The notes under the pieces are model-generated. The model was not told the origin of the DNA. It saw only the letters and a list, made by a program, of their open reading frames with translations, and made no database searches. From positions 1-38,077 of the forward strand of contig JAILQT010000056.1 of NCBI GenBank assembly GCA_024698805.1: a stretch of 38,077 nucleotides of DNA, given 5' to 3'. Each line of letters starts with the position of its first letter. Positions within the stretch are counted from its first letter, which is position 1. Source of the DNA: Solobacterium sp. (lineage in GTDB: Bacteria > Bacillota_I > Bacilli_A > Erysipelotrichales > Erysipelotrichaceae). A program made the position numbers and the translations under genes. Shown here one piece after another: positions 8,797-17,431 of the stretch.

Positions 8797-8842
8797 ATAC
8801 AGCTCATCCTGTACACATTGTCCGGGATGAGCTGTATTTTTC
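8797..8842 (+). terminator. Intrinsic terminator after the XRE gene
   Basis: The 13-bp arms ATACAGCTCATCC and GGATGAGCTGTAT are perfectly complementary and are followed by TTTTTC on plus. It lies between two convergent genes and may also stop the channel transcript. Confidence 0.9.
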
Positions 8843-8878
8843 TTTCTGTATCCGGATGCAGGCGTGATCAGCCGTTTT

Positions 8879-10750
8879 TCACAGCAGGTTATCGCAGATG
8901 AGGATCACATCGTCTTTTTCCGTAAATTCAACCTGGGCTGAACTGCCGGGATTGATCTGGATCGTAAAGCTGCCGTCGCCTGTGAATTTCTTGTATCCGA
9001 TGGCGATCTCGTTATTACGTGCAGCAGACGCCTGGAGCGTATGGAATGAAACAGGTCTGCCGGTCTGTACATAGCGGGCAGCGGGTTTCATGTAGATACC
9101 GGATCCGCCTTCCGACAGGAGGCTGTTCAGGATATCCTTTGTCTGTCTCTGCTCGGAGATGTGCGCCATCATCCTGGCAGCGATCCGGCTGCTTACAACG
9201 AAGTCTGTCCCGCGCATCATCTGGGAAAGCTTCTGATTGTGGGTGCTGTTCATTTCGATGATCAGCGGGACATCGGCGCCGATCTGTGCGGAAATATCCG
9301 TCAGCAGCAGCTGCAGCATGAGTGTTTTCGCATCCGCTTCTTCAGCTTCCAGCCTGGTGTCGCTTAACAGCAGGATGCCCGAGGGATTCTCCGCACAGAG
9401 TTTCTCCAGCGTGTTCCGCCGGTATATACTGCATTCCCGAACTTCCGTACGGATATTGGTAAGTGTACTGAGATCGGGCAGCGCATCCATATCGAGCGCA
9501 CCTTCTTCTGCAGCGATAATGACCCTGGATCCCGCAGGGGCGTACGCATTTTCCTCGATGAGGATCTGCCGCAGCAGATCGGAACTGCCCAGTATGAGCA
9601 TTGTGTCCGGGTCGGTCCCTTCTTCCTGTCCATATGCGAAAACAGATTCATCCGGTTCTGCCGCGTCCTCAAGCCGGATACCGTTATCATCTTCCGCGAT
9701 AACGATCAGACTGTCGTCTTTTTCAACCTTTACGGCAGGGTCCGGATTGAACAGCAGCTCCCCGCTGCGGAGGATACCGACTGCACAGATATCCGGCAGC
9801 CGCTGGTTGACCTCTGCCAGTGTATATCCGGCAGCGGGTGCACCGTCCTCGACATAGATCTCATTGCCCTTGAAGCTGAGCAGCTGCGAGAGGATCTCCG
9901 ACATGCCGGGATGACGTCCTGCCTGGACCATGAGACGTGCCATGGTCTTGTGGAAATTCAGGATCTCCACCCGCTGACCGCCGGCGATCTTTGCCGGCTG
10001 CAGGACTTCCCTGTCACGGATCACAGCCGTTATATATGCGGCATCGTTATCCGTTTCATTCAGGAGTTCCTCACAGGCAAGGATCGTCTTCACACACATA
10101 AAATCATCTTCAAGGTTGACGATGACCGACCGGCAGGTATCCAGTGAACATACTTTCAGATCATGGACGGAATCCGGCCTGCCGCTGCGGCATATGATCC
10201 GGAGGCTGCCGGTATCATCGATCTCATCACGGATGGTATCCTCCATATCCGTTTTATCATGATCTGCCATGATCACGCAGCATGCGTCATTTTTGTTTTC
10301 ATTGGCATAGATCAGTTCCCGGATGATCTCTGTCACATTCTCATCAAAGCCGAGTATGACCGTATGTCCCTCCTCAATGACAGATGACCTGCCCCGCTGC
10401 AGCTGGACTAGTTTTTCCTTGATCGCATTGGATACGGTACCGATCAGGAAACTGGTGATGAAAATGCCGACAAATGTGACAATCGTCATAACAAACAGGT
10501 AGGCTACGGTACCTTCCTCCTTGGCAAGGACACCGCTTGAAAGTGCGTGCATGAGTGTGAACCAGATGGTCGACCCTGCCGAATTCCCGCCGGACCCGTC
10601 CGGTCCGCCCAGGGCGATGGCCGCAAAGGCCCCTGCCAGAACGGTAACGGCGGTGATCACGGCAAGAATAAGCAGCAGGGACGGTGTGCCTTTTGACATG
10701 AGATTGTCAAAACGGTAGCTGAGGCGCTTGCGCAGTGATGTTTTTTTCAT
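8879..10750 (-). CDS. CASTOR/POLLUX-type ion channel with RCK-like cytosolic domains
   Basis: The ATG at 10750 (MKKTSLRK) follows TGGGAGGAAATC and gives 623 residues. Two clear membrane helices lie at about 25-50 (SLLLILAVITAVTVLAG) and 80-105 (AYLFVMTIVTFVGIFITSFLIG), with a pore-loop-like segment between (GSTIWFTLMHALSSG). The rest is cytosolic: GHTVILGFDENVTEIIREL begins a Rossmann-like TrkA-N/RCK fold, and GDDSLIVIAEDD-like and second Rossmann-like segments (MLILGSSDLLRQI) follow. This is the layout of the bacterial relatives of plant CASTOR and POLLUX/DMI1 channels, which pass cations. Expression appears to depend on the leader described at 10783-10913, which resembles a Mn2+ riboswitch. 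Ion selectivity cannot be read from the sequence. Confidence 0.82.
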   Translation of the reverse strand: MKKTSLRKRLSYRFDNLMSKGTPSLLLILAVITAVTVLAGAFAAIALGGPDGSGGNSAGSTIWFTLMHALSSGVLAKEEGTVAYLFVMTIVTFVGIFITSFLIGTVSNAIKEKLVQLQRGRSSVIEEGHTVILGFDENVTEIIRELIYANENKNDACCVIMADHDKTDMEDTIRDEIDDTGSLRIICRSGRPDSVHDLKVCSLDTCRSVIVNLEDDFMCVKTILACEELLNETDNDAAYITAVIRDREVLQPAKIAGGQRVEILNFHKTMARLMVQAGRHPGMSEILSQLLSFKGNEIYVEDGAPAAGYTLAEVNQRLPDICAVGILRSGELLFNPDPAVKVEKDDSLIVIAEDDNGIRLEDAAEPDESVFAYGQEEGTDPDTMLILGSSDLLRQILIEENAYAPAGSRVIIAAEEGALDMDALPDLSTLTNIRTEVRECSIYRRNTLEKLCAENPSGILLLSDTRLEAEEADAKTLMLQLLLTDISAQIGADVPLIIEMNSTHNQKLSQMMRGTDFVVSSRIAARMMAHISEQRQTKDILNSLLSEGGSGIYMKPAARYVQTGRPVSFHTLQASAARNNEIAIGYKKFTGDGSFTIQINPGSSAQVEFTEKDDVILICDNLL

Positions 10751-10782
10751 GATTTCCTCCCATTGCACTGAAGCTGATTATG

Positions 10783-10826
10783 AAAAAGAGACTTTCACAC
10801 AGACAAAACATCTGCATAAAAGTCTC
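10783..10826 (-). terminator. Conditional terminator of the riboswitch expression platform
   Basis: On minus, GAGACTTT (10819-10826) pairs with AAAGTCTC (10788-10795), and an inner CAGA/TCTG stem caps the loop. Five T follow. The first arm is also the 3' closing strand of the aptamer, so the two structures exclude each other. Confidence 0.88.
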
Positions 10827-10913
10827 GCTTCTTACAACATATTCCGGGGATATTCAGTCCCGTACTGACGATAATATGTTACACATGACGGTGCAAGCTA
10901 CTCCCTGATACGC
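10814..10913 (-). ncRNA. yybP-ykoY-like (Mn2+) riboswitch aptamer
   Basis: The minus-strand leader begins GCGTATCAGGGAGTAGC and ends AAGCGAGACTTTTATGC. The GGGAGUAGC box near the 5' end and the GCGAGACUUU box at the 3' end match the conserved ends of the yybP-ykoY class (RF00080) as I recall it. Between them, UUGCAC-CGUCAU-GUGUAA forms a hairpin, and ACAUAUU/AAUAUGU closes an arm with UCGUCA opposite CCGG and a GGG/CCC tip. GCGUA/UAUGC can close the base. In this class Mn2+ binding stabilises the closing helix, which here would hide the terminator arm and switch the channel gene on. The helix near the 3' end is shorter than in the best-studied members. A covariance search is needed to confirm the family. 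Confidence 0.72.
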
Positions 10914-10921
10914 TTTTTATT

Positions 10922-10951
10922 ATCATACCAATCATGACAGGATAACGTCAA
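10922..10951 (-). promoter_or_regulatory. Sigma-A promoter of the riboswitch-channel unit
   Basis: TTGACG (-35) and TATGAT (-10) are separated by 18 bases on minus. Transcription would start close to 10915, immediately before the aptamer. Confidence 0.75.
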
Positions 10952-10993
10952 TACAGCATGCATGAATACTTCGTTTTTTTCCTGTGCCGGGAA

Positions 10994-11899
10994 CTACAGT
11001 TCGATCAGTTCATATTCCCGTACGCCCATGCCGAGGCGGTCAGCCACTTCGACCGTGTATTCCCCGTTCCTGGTCGTGACCCTTTCCATGAAATGGTCCC
11101 TTCCCGGATCCTTCGACGCCTTTACAAGATCCAGGCATGCCTGGTCGATCGCGACCGGGTCGGTCGAGATCAGGATGCCGATATCCTTCAGACAGGGGTC
11201 TTCCGCAACAGCACAGCAGTCGCAGTCGACCGACATATTGACCATGGCGTTTACGAACACCATGTTCCCGTTGAAGTGATCCGTTACTGCCGAAGCTGCT
11301 TCCGCCATCGATTCCAGGAAGGCATTCTGGGGCGGCAGGTCGCCCCATACGACTGCCTGCTCTTCCGCACTGCGGTATTTGCCGGCAGAGTGGATGTTCA
11401 CCTTTCCCGCACAGGAGGCACAGCCGATCGACAGCTGCTTCAGGGCGCCGCCGAAGCCGCCCATCGGATGACCCTTGAAATGGGAAAGAACAAGCATTGA
11501 ATCATAGTTCAGGATGTTTTTGCCCATGATGTCTGAAGCCAGGTGTCTCTCATGCTGGCCGTAGCGGCTGATCGCAAATTCGATATCCGGTCCTTCCGCA
11601 TCCATCAGGTCCACATTGAAATAATCGTTCCAGCCGTGTCTGCGGATCAGGCGTATATGCCTGTCCGTATAGTTTCTTTCCCCTTCATAGGCGGTATTGC
11701 ATTCCACCACGGTCCCGCCGACATGATCGATGATTGGTTTCCAGAACAGCGGCTTCAGGAAATTCTGATTGCCAGCTTCCCCGGAATGGACCTTTACGGC
11801 GACCCTGCCGGTCAGTTTCTTTCCGAGTTTTTCGTACAGTCTGATAATGTTTTCCGGTGTGATTTCTGTTGTGTAATAGATCTTTGATACTGAACCCAT
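10994..11899 (-). CDS. DUF362 domain protein
   Basis: The ATG follows GAAGGAGGTTCAGC and gives 301 residues. The sequence matches the DUF362 family: VAVKVHSGEAGNQNFLKP near the start, GGTVVECNTAYEGERN, VLSHFKGHPMGGFGGALKQLSIG, CASCAGKVNIHS and the later ISTDPVAIDQACLDLV. Family members often carry a ferredoxin domain as well; this one has no complete CxxCxxCxxxC cluster motif, though several cysteine pairs (CASC, CDCC) remain. The enzymatic role is not known. It has its own start region and is followed by the promoter of the channel gene without an obvious terminator. Confidence 0.85.
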   Translation of the reverse strand: MGSVSKIYYTTEITPENIIRLYEKLGKKLTGRVAVKVHSGEAGNQNFLKPLFWKPIIDHVGGTVVECNTAYEGERNYTDRHIRLIRRHGWNDYFNVDLMDAEGPDIEFAISRYGQHERHLASDIMGKNILNYDSMLVLSHFKGHPMGGFGGALKQLSIGCASCAGKVNIHSAGKYRSAEEQAVVWGDLPPQNAFLESMAEAASAVTDHFNGNMVFVNAMVNMSVDCDCCAVAEDPCLKDIGILISTDPVAIDQACLDLVKASKDPGRDHFMERVTTRNGEYTVEVADRLGMGVREYELIEL

Positions 11900-12148
11900 G
11901 CTGAACCTCCTTCATTATGTTATTTGCAGCACAGTCGATTACAGGATGTCCGGATGATCCCGGCACCGGCCAGCGGCATAGAGCTAGGCCGCCGGAAATG
12001 ATTATATTTAAATTGTAACATTCATTTTCCTGCATTACACATCTTTCAGCTCCGGCGGGAAGATCTGTTTTACCGGGGCCGTGAAGCTTGGATCCTCCGG
12101 GCATCCTGAAGGAATTCTTTTCCCAATCAGTCACCTTTTTCGTGAATA
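11900..12148 (-). other. Leader region of the DUF362 gene, no gene seen
   Basis: A TATAAT box lies at 12001-12006 on minus with only a weak -35 (GAAAAT). The expected leader of about 95 bases can fold CCGGCGGC against GCCGC..GCCGG. I find no known riboswitch pattern and no gene. The track ORFs here are shadows. Confidence 0.45.
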
Positions 12149-12199
12149 CAGAAAAGGGATCTGATCCTGCAGCCGGTCGCAGGTACGGATCCCTTTCTG
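12149..12199 (-). terminator. Terminator of the hexuronate operon
   Basis: On minus, CAGAAAGGGATC pairs with GATCCCTTTTCTG around an inner CCTGC/GCAGG stem, and a TTTTCTGTATT tail overlaps the 3' arm. It lies about 50 bases after the uxaC stop. Confidence 0.8.
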
Positions 12200-12250
12200 C
12201 CCCGAGGAATGCAGGGCATATAAATATGGAGGTCTTAATGGAAACTATGT

Positions 12251-13684
12251 TCACAGGCCGAAATACCGGGCTGCGTTGTTATAACTGATGCCTTCCACGA
12301 TCTTCTTCAGGGAAGCATCGAAGTTCGGATATTCACCGTTTTCCACCCAGTTCCCGATCATGTTGCACATGATCCTGCGGAAATAGTCATGGCGCGCATA
12401 AGACAGGAAGGAGCGTGAATCTGTCAGCATGCCGACAAAGTTGCCGAGCAGGCCGAGGTTTGCAAGTGCACGCATCTGGTCTTCCATGCCGCTCTTTGTG
12501 TCATTGAACCACCATGCGGAACCAAGCTGGATCTTTCCCGGTACCTCATCCGACTGGAAGCAGCCGAGCAGTGTGCCGAGCAGCTCATTGTCGACAGGGT
12601 TCAGGGAATAGAGGATCGTCTTGGGGCACTCATTGGTGTAATCCAGTTCGGAGAGCAGGTCCGCGATGCTTTCGCCGCAGTTGTTTGTGGCGATCATATC
12701 GAAACCGGTATCCGGTCCCAGACGGCGGTACATACGCTCATTCGCATTCCTGTGGCAGGAATAATGCAGCTGCATCGCGATGCCAAGACGGTGATACGCC
12801 TTGCCGAGCGCCAGCAGGACAGCTGTCTGGTATTTTTCCGCTTCTTCCAGGGAGATCGCTTCGCCTTTCATGACTTTGCAGAAAGCAGCGTTGATCTCTT
12901 CCGCAGTTCCTTTGCGGTACGGGATATAGTCCAGGCCGTGGTCGCTTGCACGGCAGCCGAGCTCTGCGAAGAACTCAAGTCTTTCGATCAGGGCGTCGAT
13001 AACTGCCCCGGCAGAATCCAGGGATTCTTTCCCGACGCTCGCTGCGAGTTTGCCGATATACTCCGCGAAGCCTTCTTTATTGATGTTGATCGCTTTGTCC
13101 GGACGGAAGGAAGGACATACCTTCACCGTGATGGAAGGATCTTCCTTGATCTTCCGGTGCCATTCAAGGGAATCGACCGGATCATCGGTCGTGCCGATAA
13201 AGGCAACGTTGGATTTCCGGATCAGGCCGCGTACAGTCATGTCCGGGTCATTCTTCAGCATGTCATTGCATCTGTCCCAGATCTTCTTTGCCGTCCCGAC
13301 GGTGAGCGGCTCCTCAATACCGAAGTATTTATGGAGCTCCGCATTGCACCAGTGATACATCGGGTTGCCGATCGCCATTTCCAGTGCTTCCGTGAATTTC
13401 ATGAAACGCTCAAAGTCAGGCTTGTCACCGGTGATATAGTCTTCCGGCGTGCCGTTGGAGCGCATGACCCTCCATTTGTAATGGTCGCCGAAATATGTGC
13501 CGTCCGGATTCCTGCCGCCGAGCCATACTTCAGCCAGGTTGCCGAATCTTCTGTCTTCGTAGATCTCCTTCGGGGAAATATGGCAGTGATAATCCACAAG
13601 CGGCATTTTGTCCGCATAGTCGTGGAAAAGATGCTGTGCAGTCTCTGTTTCCAGAAGGAAATTCTTATCCATAAATGCTTTCAT
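12251..13684 (-). CDS. uxaC: Glucuronate/galacturonate isomerase (uronate isomerase)
   Basis: This 477-residue protein is full length for UxaC and begins with the typical MKAFMDKNFLLETETAQ. The metal-dependent hydrolase-like fold is marked by VDYHCHISPKEI near residue 32, MQLHYSCHRNANERMY and DTGFDMIATN. It converts D-galacturonate to D-tagaturonate (and D-glucuronate to D-fructuronate), the first step of the Ashwell pathway, in the cytosol. It is the last gene of the hexuronate unit, 11 bases after the broken second kdgK, with an AGGAAAACAGATT ribosome site. The operon terminator lies just downstream. Confidence 0.95.
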   Translation of the reverse strand: MKAFMDKNFLLETETAQHLFHDYADKMPLVDYHCHISPKEIYEDRRFGNLAEVWLGGRNPDGTYFGDHYKWRVMRSNGTPEDYITGDKPDFERFMKFTEALEMAIGNPMYHWCNAELHKYFGIEEPLTVGTAKKIWDRCNDMLKNDPDMTVRGLIRKSNVAFIGTTDDPVDSLEWHRKIKEDPSITVKVCPSFRPDKAININKEGFAEYIGKLAASVGKESLDSAGAVIDALIERLEFFAELGCRASDHGLDYIPYRKGTAEEINAAFCKVMKGEAISLEEAEKYQTAVLLALGKAYHRLGIAMQLHYSCHRNANERMYRRLGPDTGFDMIATNNCGESIADLLSELDYTNECPKTILYSLNPVDNELLGTLLGCFQSDEVPGKIQLGSAWWFNDTKSGMEDQMRALANLGLLGNFVGMLTDSRSFLSYARHDYFRRIMCNMIGNWVENGEYPNFDASLKKIVEGISYNNAARYFGL

Positions 13685-13695
13685 AATCTGTTTTC

Positions 13696-14780
13696 CTATC
13701 TCTTGATATCGTAATTCATATTCATCAGGTTCCGGATCGATTCCACATCGTCGACGATATTCCCGTCGCCGTGGATCGTATGCTTGATGACGCTTGATGC
13801 GACCGCGAAATTGATCATATCCATCGGTTTGTAATTGTTCATCATCGCGTAGATCAGGCCGCTGGCAAACGCGTCGCCTCCGCCTACCCTGTCGAGGATA
13901 TTGAACGTGAACTTCTTGCTTTCAAAGGTATGGCCGTCATACCACATATACGCCATCAGGCTGTTCTCGCTGCCGGAATGCGCATAGCGTACATGGCGGG
14001 CAATGCATTTGATATTGGGGTATTTCTCAATGAATCTCTGGAAGACCTCATCCTGGTCCTCATAGCTCGGATGCATGGACAGGCCGTCCTTGTAATCGCC
14101 TGCAGCCGGATCATCGTCATTCTTATAGAGATGATACGGTTCGATGCCGAACAGTACGTCCACATACGGCAGGCACTGCGTGCAGTAGTCGCGCGCTTCA
14201 TCCCAGCCCCACAGTTTTGAGCGGAAATTGCCGTCGAAGCTGACTGTCAGTCCTTTTTCCTTCGCTGTTTTCATCAGGCGGAGGATGAACTCGCGGCAGC
14301 TTTCGCTGAGAGCCGGCGTAATGCCGCTGAGGTGGAGCCAGTCAAAACCTTCCAGCAGTTCGTCCGCGTCGATCACCGAGAAATCGAATTCCGAGATCGC
14401 GCTGTGCTTGCGGTCATAGGTGACCCTGGACGGACGGATCCGTATCCGGTCTCCAGATAATAGACGCCCATCCTGTGCGTCGGTGTCTGTTCCGGGGTGG
14501 AGAGGATGATCGGCGTGCAGTGCACATCGTTGCTTCTGAGCATGCGGACAGCGCTCTTGCCGAGTGAATTGTCCGGGACGACACTGAAGAATGTGCTGTC
14601 CACTTTCAGGTTGGCAAGGGCCAGGGCGATATTTGCCTCGGATCCGCCATAACTGATCTCAAAGTTTGTAGCCACCCGGATCTTGTCATAATTCGGCGGT
14701 GTCAGGCGCATCATGACTTCACCGAACGTGATGAACTTCTTTCCGGGGGATGCGGTCAGCAGAGGATTATGATGTTCCAT
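13696..14780 (-). pseudogene. kdgK: Second 2-dehydro-3-deoxygluconokinase, frameshifted
   Basis: The ORFs 14373-14780 and 13696-14376 are the two halves of one PfkB-family sugar kinase of about 361 residues. The N-terminal half has ITFGEVMMRLTPPNYDKI and SYGGSEANIALALANL; the C-terminal half has DRVGGGDAFASG with the catalytic aspartate and IKHTIHGDGN. The frame breaks at ETGYG. Adding one base near 14440 gives ETGYGIRPSRVTYDRKHSAI, which is the normal family sequence. The ribosome site is GGAGAAAAGATT. An intact paralogue lies directly upstream, so loss would be tolerated. Either the strain has lost this copy or one base is missing from the assembly. Confidence 0.85.
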
Positions 14781-14804
14781 AATCTTTTCTCCTTGATTTC
14801 CCGC

Positions 14805-15833
14805 TCAGCGCTGGATCCGTCCCGAACCGTCACCGCCGGCAAGCTTTTCCACTTCCGCTACAGTCATCATGTTGTAGTCGCCTTCGATCGTATGCTTCAG
14901 GGCAGAAGCTGCGACTGCGAATTCGACTGCTGCCTGCGTGCCCTTGCCGTTCAGCAGCGCATAGATCAGACCGCCGCCGAAACTGTCGCCGCCGCCGACC
15001 CTGTCAATGATGCGCAGCTCGTATTTTTTCGAGAAGCAGTACTCGTCGGAAGCGACGTCATACAGCATTGCGCTCCAGCCGTTGTCGGAAGCGCTGTGGG
15101 ATTCACGCAGCGTGATCGCCACCTTTTCAAAACCGAATCTGTCAGCGAGCTGTTTTGCGACAGACTTGTAGCCTTCATGATTCAGCTGGCCGCCGTAGAT
15201 GTTGGTCGCTTCCGCTTCGATGCCGAAGACATCCTTCGCATCTTCCTCATTGGAGATGCAGACATCCACATACTGGCAGAGGTCTGTCATCGCAGCCCTT
15301 GCCTGCTCGCGTGTCCAGAGCTTCCCGCGGTAGTTCAGGTCGCAGGAGATCTTAATACCGCGCGCTTTTGCGGCTTTGCATGCCTGACGGGTGATCTCAA
15401 CGACGTTTTCACCCAGTGCCGGGGTGATGCCGGTAAAGTGGAACCAGTCCGCGCCTTCAAGGATCTTATCCCAGTCAAAGTCTTCCGGCTTTGCAAGCTG
15501 GATCGCGCTGTTGGCACGGTCGTAGATACATACGCTTCCGCGCTGGGAAGCACCTTTTTCGTTGTAGTAGATGCCTACCCTGTCGCCGCCGCGGACGATG
15601 CAGCGGGTATCGACGCCGTATCTGCGCAGGCTGTTGACTGCAGCCTGGCCGATCGCGTGCTCCGGGAGCTTCGTAACGAATGCCGCATCGAGCCCGTAGT
15701 TTGCGAGCGACACAGCTACATTCGCTTCACCGCCGCCGAATGTGAATTCCAGTGAGTTTGCCTGGACGAAACGCTCATAGTTGAACGGCTGCAGGCGGAC
15801 CATCAGTTCGCCGAATGTTACTACCCTTGTCAT
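14805..15833 (-). CDS. kdgK: 2-dehydro-3-deoxygluconokinase (PfkB family)
   Basis: This intact 342-residue kinase phosphorylates 2-keto-3-deoxygluconate (KDG) to KDPG with ATP. Motifs are VTFGELMVRLQPFNYERF at the start, FGGGEANVAVSLANYG (substrate site), WFHFTGITPAL, CDLNYRGKLW and DRVGGGDSFGGGLIYALL with the catalytic aspartate. The ATG lies two bases after the kdgA stop and its ribosome site AGGGGCTGAAG is inside the end of kdgA, so the two are probably translationally coupled. It is followed after 24 bases by the frameshifted second copy; the two are clear but diverged paralogues. Confidence 0.94.
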   Translation of the reverse strand: MTRVVTFGELMVRLQPFNYERFVQANSLEFTFGGGEANVAVSLANYGLDAAFVTKLPEHAIGQAAVNSLRRYGVDTRCIVRGGDRVGIYYNEKGASQRGSVCIYDRANSAIQLAKPEDFDWDKILEGADWFHFTGITPALGENVVEITRQACKAAKARGIKISCDLNYRGKLWTREQARAAMTDLCQYVDVCISNEEDAKDVFGIEAEATNIYGGQLNHEGYKSVAKQLADRFGFEKVAITLRESHSASDNGWSAMLYDVASDEYCFSKKYELRIIDRVGGGDSFGGGLIYALLNGKGTQAAVEFAVAASALKHTIEGDYNMMTVAEVEKLAGGDGSGRIQR

Positions 15834-15835
15834 CT

Positions 15836-16477
15836 TCAGCCCCTCACCCTGTCAACGATCTCCCTTGTCTGTCTGCAGAGATCCCTGATCTTGTCCCAGT
15901 TCTGGTTTTCGATATCGTCAGCCTTGACCATGTAGGAGCCGCCGCATGCAGCGATCACCGGGCAGGAAAGGTATTCTTCCAGGTTCTTCAGGGAGATACC
16001 GCCTGTAGGCATGACCTTGAACATCGGGAACGGCGCATTCATTGCCTTGATCTTTGCCAGTCCGCCGGACTGTTCAGCCGGGAAGAATTTGACGACTTCA
16101 TATCCGTACGGGAGTGCCATCTGGTATTCCGTAGGCGTTGTCACGCCGGGGAAATACTGGATGTTCATCTCGACGCATTTGTCAGCCAGATCCTTGGAGA
16201 AACCCGGGGAAACGATAAACTGCGCACCTGCATCTGCAGCCTTCTGTGCCTGTTCGACAGTCAGGACTGTTCCTGCACCGACGATCATTTCCGGGCATGT
16301 CTCTTTCATGATGCGGATCGCTTTGTCCGCGCCTGCTGCACGGAACGTTACCTCTGCCACCGGCAGGCCGCCTTCGCATAAAGCCTGTGCCAGCGGCGCT
16401 GCGTCGCGCTCCGGATCTGTCAGTTTGATAACGGGTACTACACCGATCTTTGCAATTGCTTCATTCAGCTGATTCAT
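15836..16477 (-). CDS. kdgA: KDPG aldolase (2-keto-3-deoxy-6-phosphogluconate aldolase)
   Basis: The 213-residue protein is the normal size for the Eda/KdgA family. The Schiff-base lysine is in YEVVKFFPAE (about K130), and the acid/base glutamate is in VAEVTFR (about E42). GAGTVLT, SPGFS, GVTTPTE and MPTGGIS mark the TIM-barrel strands. It splits KDPG into pyruvate and glyceraldehyde-3-phosphate, the last step of the pathway encoded here. The ATG follows AAAGGAGGAAATAA. A 79-base gap separates it from the upstream isomerase-like gene; there GCCGGC inverted repeats can form a hairpin without a T tail. Confidence 0.95.
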   Translation of the reverse strand: MNQLNEAIAKIGVVPVIKLTDPERDAAPLAQALCEGGLPVAEVTFRAAGADKAIRIMKETCPEMIVGAGTVLTVEQAQKAADAGAQFIVSPGFSKDLADKCVEMNIQYFPGVTTPTEYQMALPYGYEVVKFFPAEQSGGLAKIKAMNAPFPMFKVMPTGGISLKNLEEYLSCPVIAACGGSYMVKADDIENQNWDKIRDLCRQTREIVDRVRG

Positions 16478-16492
16478 TTATTTCCTCCTTTT

Positions 16493-16535
16493 CAGTCAGC
16501 CGGCAGAGACTCCGTGCCTGAAGCTTCCGCCGGCA
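16493..16535 (-). other. Intercistronic GC-rich hairpin before kdgA
   Basis: GCCGGC occurs twice, about 24 bases apart, and can close a long loop in the minus-strand RNA. No T run follows, so it is more likely an RNA-stability element than a terminator, if it has any role. Confidence 0.3.
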
Positions 16536-16556
16536 TTTATCGATTATCTGTAACGG

Positions 16557-17411
16557 TCAGACTTCCGCATACAGTTTTTCCAGATACATCCTGGACTGCA
16601 CTGCGTTTTCATTGACCGTGTTTTCAAGCGTCGCCTGGATATACGGCTTGCTGTGTTTCATAAAGGACAGGATCTGCCGGTAATCCATCATCCCCGTACC
16701 CGCTGCGATGCTCTTAAGGTCATTGCCTTCGGGCACAAAGTCTTTCAGGTGGACGACCGCGATATCCTCTTTCAGCAGTTCGATCGTCCTGCCGAATATC
16801 TCCTCCCGCCGGTCCATATTCTCTATACAGAGAAGGTTCACCGGGTCAAAGATGATCCGCAGGTTCGGGCTCGCAATGGCATCCAGCACGATCCTCGCCC
16901 GCTCCGGACTGTATACGATATGTTTCCATACCGGTTCGATCGCCATGCTGACGCCGTACTTTTCCGCACATTCCACGACCGGTGCAAGTCCCCTGATAAA
17001 GGTCTCCAGCGCTTCTTTGGAATGTGTATTTGCGTCCGTCCTGTACTGTGCATTCGGCGCGCCGGTCTCCGTACCGACGACGGAAGCGCCGAGCACGGAA
17101 GCGACACGGATATTGCCGTAATATCGGGACTGGATCTCTTTCAGCTTTTCCGGATCCGGATGTGCAAGGTTCAGATAACATCCGAGCACCGCGACATCCA
17201 GCTCCTGTTTTTCAAAGACCCTGCGCGTATAACGGGCAAGTCCTTCCGTCAGGGCACAGTTGTCAAAGGTATAGCCCGGGATCACTTTCGAATATGCCAG
17301 ATGGACGCAGGAGAAACCTTCTTCCCTGGCTGTCTTCGCCCTCTCCTCCAGTGTCTGTTTTTCGGAAGGAAGGGAAGCGTTGACATCATGCAGACGAATA
17401 CCCAGCTGCAT
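16557..17411 (-). CDS. Sugar phosphate isomerase/epimerase-like TIM-barrel protein
   Basis: The protein has 284 residues and the xylose-isomerase-like (AP endonuclease 2) TIM-barrel fold. Likely metal ligands are in VSMAIEPVWKH, LRIIFDPVNLL, VVHLKDFVPEG and ATLENTVNE. No signal peptide is visible. Members of this superfamily act on sugars, sugar acids and inositols, and the substrate cannot be assigned from sequence. It sits between uxaA and kdgA, 20 bases after the uxaA stop, so a hexuronate or hexulosonate is a fair inference: perhaps an epimerase that lets another uronate enter the pathway. No uxuA or uxuB is present in the window. Confidence 0.8.
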   Translation of the reverse strand: MQLGIRLHDVNASLPSEKQTLEERAKTAREEGFSCVHLAYSKVIPGYTFDNCALTEGLARYTRRVFEKQELDVAVLGCYLNLAHPDPEKLKEIQSRYYGNIRVASVLGASVVGTETGAPNAQYRTDANTHSKEALETFIRGLAPVVECAEKYGVSMAIEPVWKHIVYSPERARIVLDAIASPNLRIIFDPVNLLCIENMDRREEIFGRTIELLKEDIAVVHLKDFVPEGNDLKSIAAGTGMMDYRQILSFMKHSKPYIQATLENTVNENAVQSRMYLEKLYAEV

Positions 17412-17431
17412 ATCTCATTCCCCTGCTTTCC

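Noticed and set aside
12222-12288. Possible small plus-strand peptide after GGAGGTCTTA (METMFTGRNT...)
   Set aside because: Only 16 codons, antisense to the uxaC end, no promoter; the ribosome-like site is probably chance.
12752-13714. 320-codon plus-strand ORF over uxaC
   Set aside because: Shadow of uxaC, which is certain on minus.
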